From positions 1 through 17,738 of the forward strand of contig DAOSPF010000062.1 in assembly GCA_035374585.1 (NCBI GenBank): DNA of 17,738 bases, read 5' to 3'. The stretch comes from JAKPQD01 sp029572965. GTDB taxonomy: Bacteria; Bacteroidota; Bacteroidia; Bacteroidales; DTGW01. The translations under genes and the position numbers were made by a program. Shown piece after piece: positions 15,791 through 17,738 of this stretch; position 1 is the stretch's first letter; each line of letters begins with the position of its first letter. The notes below the pieces were generated by a model. That model was given only the letters and a program-made list of their open reading frames with translations. It had not been told where the DNA came from and made no database searches.

Positions 15791-16501
15791 TATCTCTTCA
15801 ATATCGCTGTTGGCAATTTTCCCATAATTAATTTTAATAAATTCAAAGAGCATACGCTTTAAATTAGCCTTGTCTGTTGTAACCTTCTTAATAACAGTGC
15901 ATTCATTATTAAAGCTTTTGTTATCAGGGATTATAAGCAAAAACTTACTTAGAACAGAGGAGCTTTTGTCATTCTTTTTTACTGAGCATAATTGAGCTTC
16001 ATACTGACCCGGCTGTATGTTTACGATGTCTCCATTCTGCAATACAAAGCTGTTTTCGGTTTGTTTGAAAGGTAAGGATACTTTTTTGGCGTTTATAAAA
16101 AGAGTAAGTATATATTCCTGGTTTTTAAACTTTTCATAAAGGTTTTGTGGCAGTGTTACCGAAATGCGCTTATAAAACACTACGGTGTCCGTAAAAAATT
16201 CAAACAAAAGCTCATCGCCTTCGCCCCTGTCTTCAAATACTTCAATATCGGGCATATAAATGTTTTTCTTTACGTTGAGCTGAAATATTTTGCCGCTTTT
16301 GGGGTTTATCAACGAGGCCGTTGCAGTAGGGGCTTTGAAATCGAACTTCTCATTTGATGCAATCTCAAGCCCTGTTTGAAGTTCTTTGTTCAGGTTTTTG
16401 GCAATTATTATTCCGTTTACTTTTACCACCAACAGGCGGTCTTGAGGAAAGAGGCTGGTATAAGTAATGGCCAGAAATATTAAGGTATATAAAGTTTTCA
16501 T
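15773..16501 (-). CDS. Secreted protein of unknown function, operon partner of the PP2C sensor
   Basis: A 242-residue exported protein. A signal peptide (MKTLYTLIFLAITYTSLFPQ) precedes LLVVKVNGIIIAKNLNKELQTGLEIASNEKFDFKAPTATASLINPKSGKIFQL, a beta-rich segment (about 22-75) resembling FecR-like or envelope-associated modules that Bacteroidota encode near caspase- and CHAT-type genes; this comparison is from memory. The middle part (80-190) is again beta-rich, and the C-terminus (200-242) is helical and charged. No cysteine protease or metal motif is visible. It is the first gene of the minus-strand operon, with a TANNTTTG box about 90 nt upstream, and ends 3 nt before the phosphatase start. 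It may be a periplasmic ligand or partner for the propeller sensor. Unknown function; real by length, signal peptide and coupling. Confidence 0.75.
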   Translation of the reverse strand: MKTLYTLIFLAITYTSLFPQDRLLVVKVNGIIIAKNLNKELQTGLEIASNEKFDFKAPTATASLINPKSGKIFQLNVKKNIYMPDIEVFEDRGEGDELLFEFFTDTVVFYKRISVTLPQNLYEKFKNQEYILTLFINAKKVSLPFKQTENSFVLQNGDIVNIQPGQYEAQLCSVKKNDKSSSVLSKFLLIIPDNKSFNNECTVIKKVTTDKANLKRMLFEFIKINYGKIANSDIEEIMNNEQ

Positions 16502-16586
16502 AGCAGAGGGTTTAAGTAATCATTTATAATATCTGAAGGTATAAATTATAAAATTATAAACTTACCAAGAACAGTTTTTCTATACC

Positions 16587-16594
16587 CAAATATA
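16587..16594 (-). promoter_or_regulatory. -7 box for the secreted protein-PP2C operon
   Basis: The minus strand reads TATATTTG here, an exact match to the Bacteroidota -7 consensus TANNTTTG, about 85-90 nt upstream of the ATG at 16501. A small dyad, GGCTTAATAGCC (plus 16607-16618), sits near the -33 position in place of an obvious TTG. The rest of 16502-16863 contains no recognisable gene. Confidence 0.45.
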
Positions 16595-16863
16595 ATGCAT
16601 TTTATTGGCTTAATAGCCTGATTGTTAGGAAATAATTACCTTGTCAATTGGAGAAAGTTAAATTTTTTGAAGATAATAATTTATCTGTAGCAGTTGTTTA
16701 TTTTCATCCTTGCTTGTGTTTAACGAATCATGCTCGTTTCATGCAGTGTGGCAAACACAAAAATGTCTTCTTTTGCATGGCCTGGCCTCCAAAAAGAGTT
16801 TCATTAGCATTAATGGTTGCTTCAATTGCTTCCATTGCTTTTTTTGAAGCAAAATATTATTTT

Positions 16864-16920
16864 TAATGAACATAAGTTCATAATTATATTTTTATAATGA
16901 ACTTATGTTCATTATATTTG
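16864..16920 (+). promoter_or_regulatory. Double palindromic operator and -7 box of the DUF134-NifX operon
   Basis: An 18-bp perfect inverted repeat spans 16864-16881 and 16897-16914, with a 15-nt AT spacer. Each arm contains its own palindrome: ATGAAC-ATAA-GTTCAT (16866-16881) and ATGAAC-TTAT-GTTCAT (16897-16912), that is, two operator sites with the same 6-4-6 form. TATATTTG (16913-16920), an exact TANNTTTG box, begins immediately after the second site, so a protein bound there would block or remodel the promoter. The ATG at 16905 lies inside the operator and upstream of the likely transcript start, which is why the DUF134 start is taken as 16935. Confidence 0.72.
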
Positions 16921-16934
16921 CAAAAAAGAATGTT

Positions 16935-17330
16935 ATGGCTCGTACCAAAAAAAACAGGCTGATACAGATGGCTCCGCATTTTTGTGGTTTTAAGCCTCAG
17001 GGAGTCCAATGTAAAAAAGGGTCAGAGGTATTTATCAACTTTGAAGAATACGAAGCGCTTAACCTTTGCGACTACGAGTTGCTTACACAGGCCGAAGCTG
17101 CTAAGATGATGAAAATATCGCGGCCTACATTTACCCGTATATATGAAAGTGTACGTCGGAAAATTGCAAAAGCCTTTATTGAAGGGTCATGTATTCATTT
17201 CGAAGGTGGAAATGTAGATATTTCCAGTTGGTACAAATGCGAACATTGTAAAATAACCTTTACGCTGGGCGATGAAGCCACAAAGGCTTGTCCGCTTTGT
17301 AAAAAGGAAGTAATAACCCAAAATGTCTGA
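16935..17330 (+). CDS. DUF134 (UPF0251) family DNA-binding protein
   Basis: A 131-residue protein typical of the DUF134 family in length and motifs. It begins MARTKKNRLIQM, continues with FKPQG and FEEYEALNLCDYELLTQAEAAKMMKISRPTF, which is a sigma-70-region-4-like helix-turn-helix (about 40-75), and ends with a CxxC...CxxC cysteine pair set (C-E-H-C, C-P-L-C) that can bind a metal or Fe-S cluster. Members are encoded next to NifX/NifB-domain proteins in anaerobic bacteria and archaea, as here, and are thought to regulate them. The two palindromes at the promoter are the natural candidates for its own binding sites. The gene overlaps the following NifX gene by 8 nt, indicating translational coupling. 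ATG 16905 would add ten residues with no family support. Confidence 0.88.
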   Translation: MARTKKNRLIQMAPHFCGFKPQGVQCKKGSEVFINFEEYEALNLCDYELLTQAEAAKMMKISRPTFTRIYESVRRKIAKAFIEGSCIHFEGGNVDISSWYKCEHCKITFTLGDEATKACPLCKKEVITQNV

Positions 17331-17646
17331 AGCCATGAAAATAGCTATAGCTGCCACCGAAAACCACGTTAAATCGTACGTCGATCCACATTTTGGCCGT
17401 TGCGATTGGTATTGTATTTACGATACAGAAACAAAGAAAGCTGAATTTATTGAAAATATTGGGCGAAACCAACATGAAAAAGCTGGTTGTGATGCTGTTG
17501 GGTTTTTAGCAGATAAAGGTATCAGTTTGGCAATTGCCGGGCGTTTTGGATCGAAGGTAGTAGAAGCCTTCAGGGCCAAGGATATCCAGATGATTGTCCC
17601 TGAAAACAGCCGGATTATAAAAGAAATTATTAATCAATTCAAGTAA
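17323..17646 (+). CDS. NifX/NifB-domain iron-molybdenum-cofactor-type protein
   Basis: A 107-residue protein of the dinitrogenase iron-molybdenum cofactor family (NifX/NifB/NafY-like domain). Recognisable segments are MKIAIAATENHVKSYVDPHFGRCDWYCIYD, with the family HFGRC motif, then AGCDAVGFLADKGISLAIAGRFGSKVVEAF and a terminal NQFK. Such small proteins bind Fe-S or Fe-Mo-type clusters; in organisms without nitrogenase they form uncharacterised operons with DUF134 and MRP/NBP35-like ATPases. The start ATG at 17323 overlaps the DUF134 stop by 8 nt and has AGGAAG 12 nt upstream; ATG 17335, giving MKIAIAAT directly, is an equally good reading of the family start. No other nif gene is visible, so nitrogen fixation cannot be claimed. 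Confidence 0.87.
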   Translation: MSEAMKIAIAATENHVKSYVDPHFGRCDWYCIYDTETKKAEFIENIGRNQHEKAGCDAVGFLADKGISLAIAGRFGSKVVEAFRAKDIQMIVPENSRIIKEIINQFK

Positions 17647-17649
17647 AAT

Positions 17650-17738
17650 ATGAAAATAGCAGTACCTACAAGAGACAACTTTGTTGACAGCCATTTTGGC
17701 CATTGCGAAGCTTATACTGTTTTTACCATTAATGAAAA
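17650..17738 (+). CDS. Second NifX/NifB-domain protein, cut by the window end
   Basis: Only 29 residues are in view. It opens MKIAVPTRDNFVDSHFGHCE, the same N-terminal pattern as the preceding NifX-like protein, with HFGHC in place of HFGRC. It starts 3 nt after the stop of that gene, so the two are tandem paralogues in one operon with the DUF134 gene. The remaining roughly 70-90 residues expected for this family lie beyond the window. Confidence 0.85.
   Translation, partial: MKIAVPTRDNFVDSHFGHCEAYTVFTINE

Noticed and set aside
16728..16835. 35-codon minus-strand ORF (MEAIEATINANETLFGG...)
   Set aside because: Its composition is plausible for a peptide, but it is too short, has no promoter or ribosome binding site that I can point to, and matches nothing that I know.
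16648..16866. 72-residue plus-strand ORF before the DUF134 promoter
   Set aside because: TTG start, no ribosome binding site, ends inside the operator region, and the composition is not protein-like.
17323..17738. Evidence for a nitrogen-fixation operon
   Set aside because: NifX/NifB-domain proteins beside DUF134 occur in many non-fixing anaerobes; no nifHDK or radical-SAM NifB is present.

Overview
The window reads as chromosomal DNA of a Bacteroidota species, most plausibly an anaerobic or microaerophilic member of the Bacteroidales/Marinilabiliales group. The reasons are the TANNTTTG-type -7 promoter boxes, the signal peptides of outer-membrane and lipoproteins, two-component-regulator beta-propellers of the kind expanded in this phylum, a Sde182-like hydrolase, and the anaerobe-associated DUF438 and DUF134/NifX families. 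No ribosomal or tRNA gene is present, so placement below phylum is inference.

Layout. (1) 1-2673: a secreted Sde182/DUF1593 nucleoside-hydrolase-like protein (minus) diverges from an AraC-type regulator (plus), with a 16-bp perfect inverted repeat between them. (2) 2674-3155: non-coding, mostly an element of about 280 bp with hairpin terminal inverted repeats and an imperfect flanking direct repeat (MITE-like). (3) 3156-4855: a DUF438-hemerythrin-PAS protein followed directly by an HD-domain protein. (4) About 4880-6600: an AT-rich accessory block on the minus strand, holding a RHH/MazF-type toxin-antitoxin pair and an orphan membrane-anchored protein. Each of these transcription units is followed, 9-11 nt after its last stop codon, by a copy of the same 122-126 bp repeat whose ends are inverted and integron attC-like. 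(5) 6742-12647: a tight four-gene plus-strand operon (beta-propeller lipoprotein, two outer-membrane beta-barrels, exported TPR-CHAT caspase-like protease). (6) 12650-16501: a convergent two-gene operon encoding a secreted protein and a propeller/Y_Y_Y/TM/SpoIIE-type PP2C phosphatase; its last stop lies 2 nt from the stop of the CHAT gene. (7) 16864-17738: a DUF134 regulator with two palindromic operators, then two NifX/NifB-domain proteins, the last cut by the window edge.

How parts may work together. The propeller lipoprotein, barrels and CHAT protease share an operon and should share a cell-envelope process. The adjacent PP2C protein has a periplasmic propeller sensor and a cytoplasmic phosphatase output, so it could carry a signal about the same process inward. 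This joint function is inference from synteny; each domain assignment rests on visible motifs. The DUF134-NifX group is a separate, autoregulated-looking metal-cofactor-type operon.
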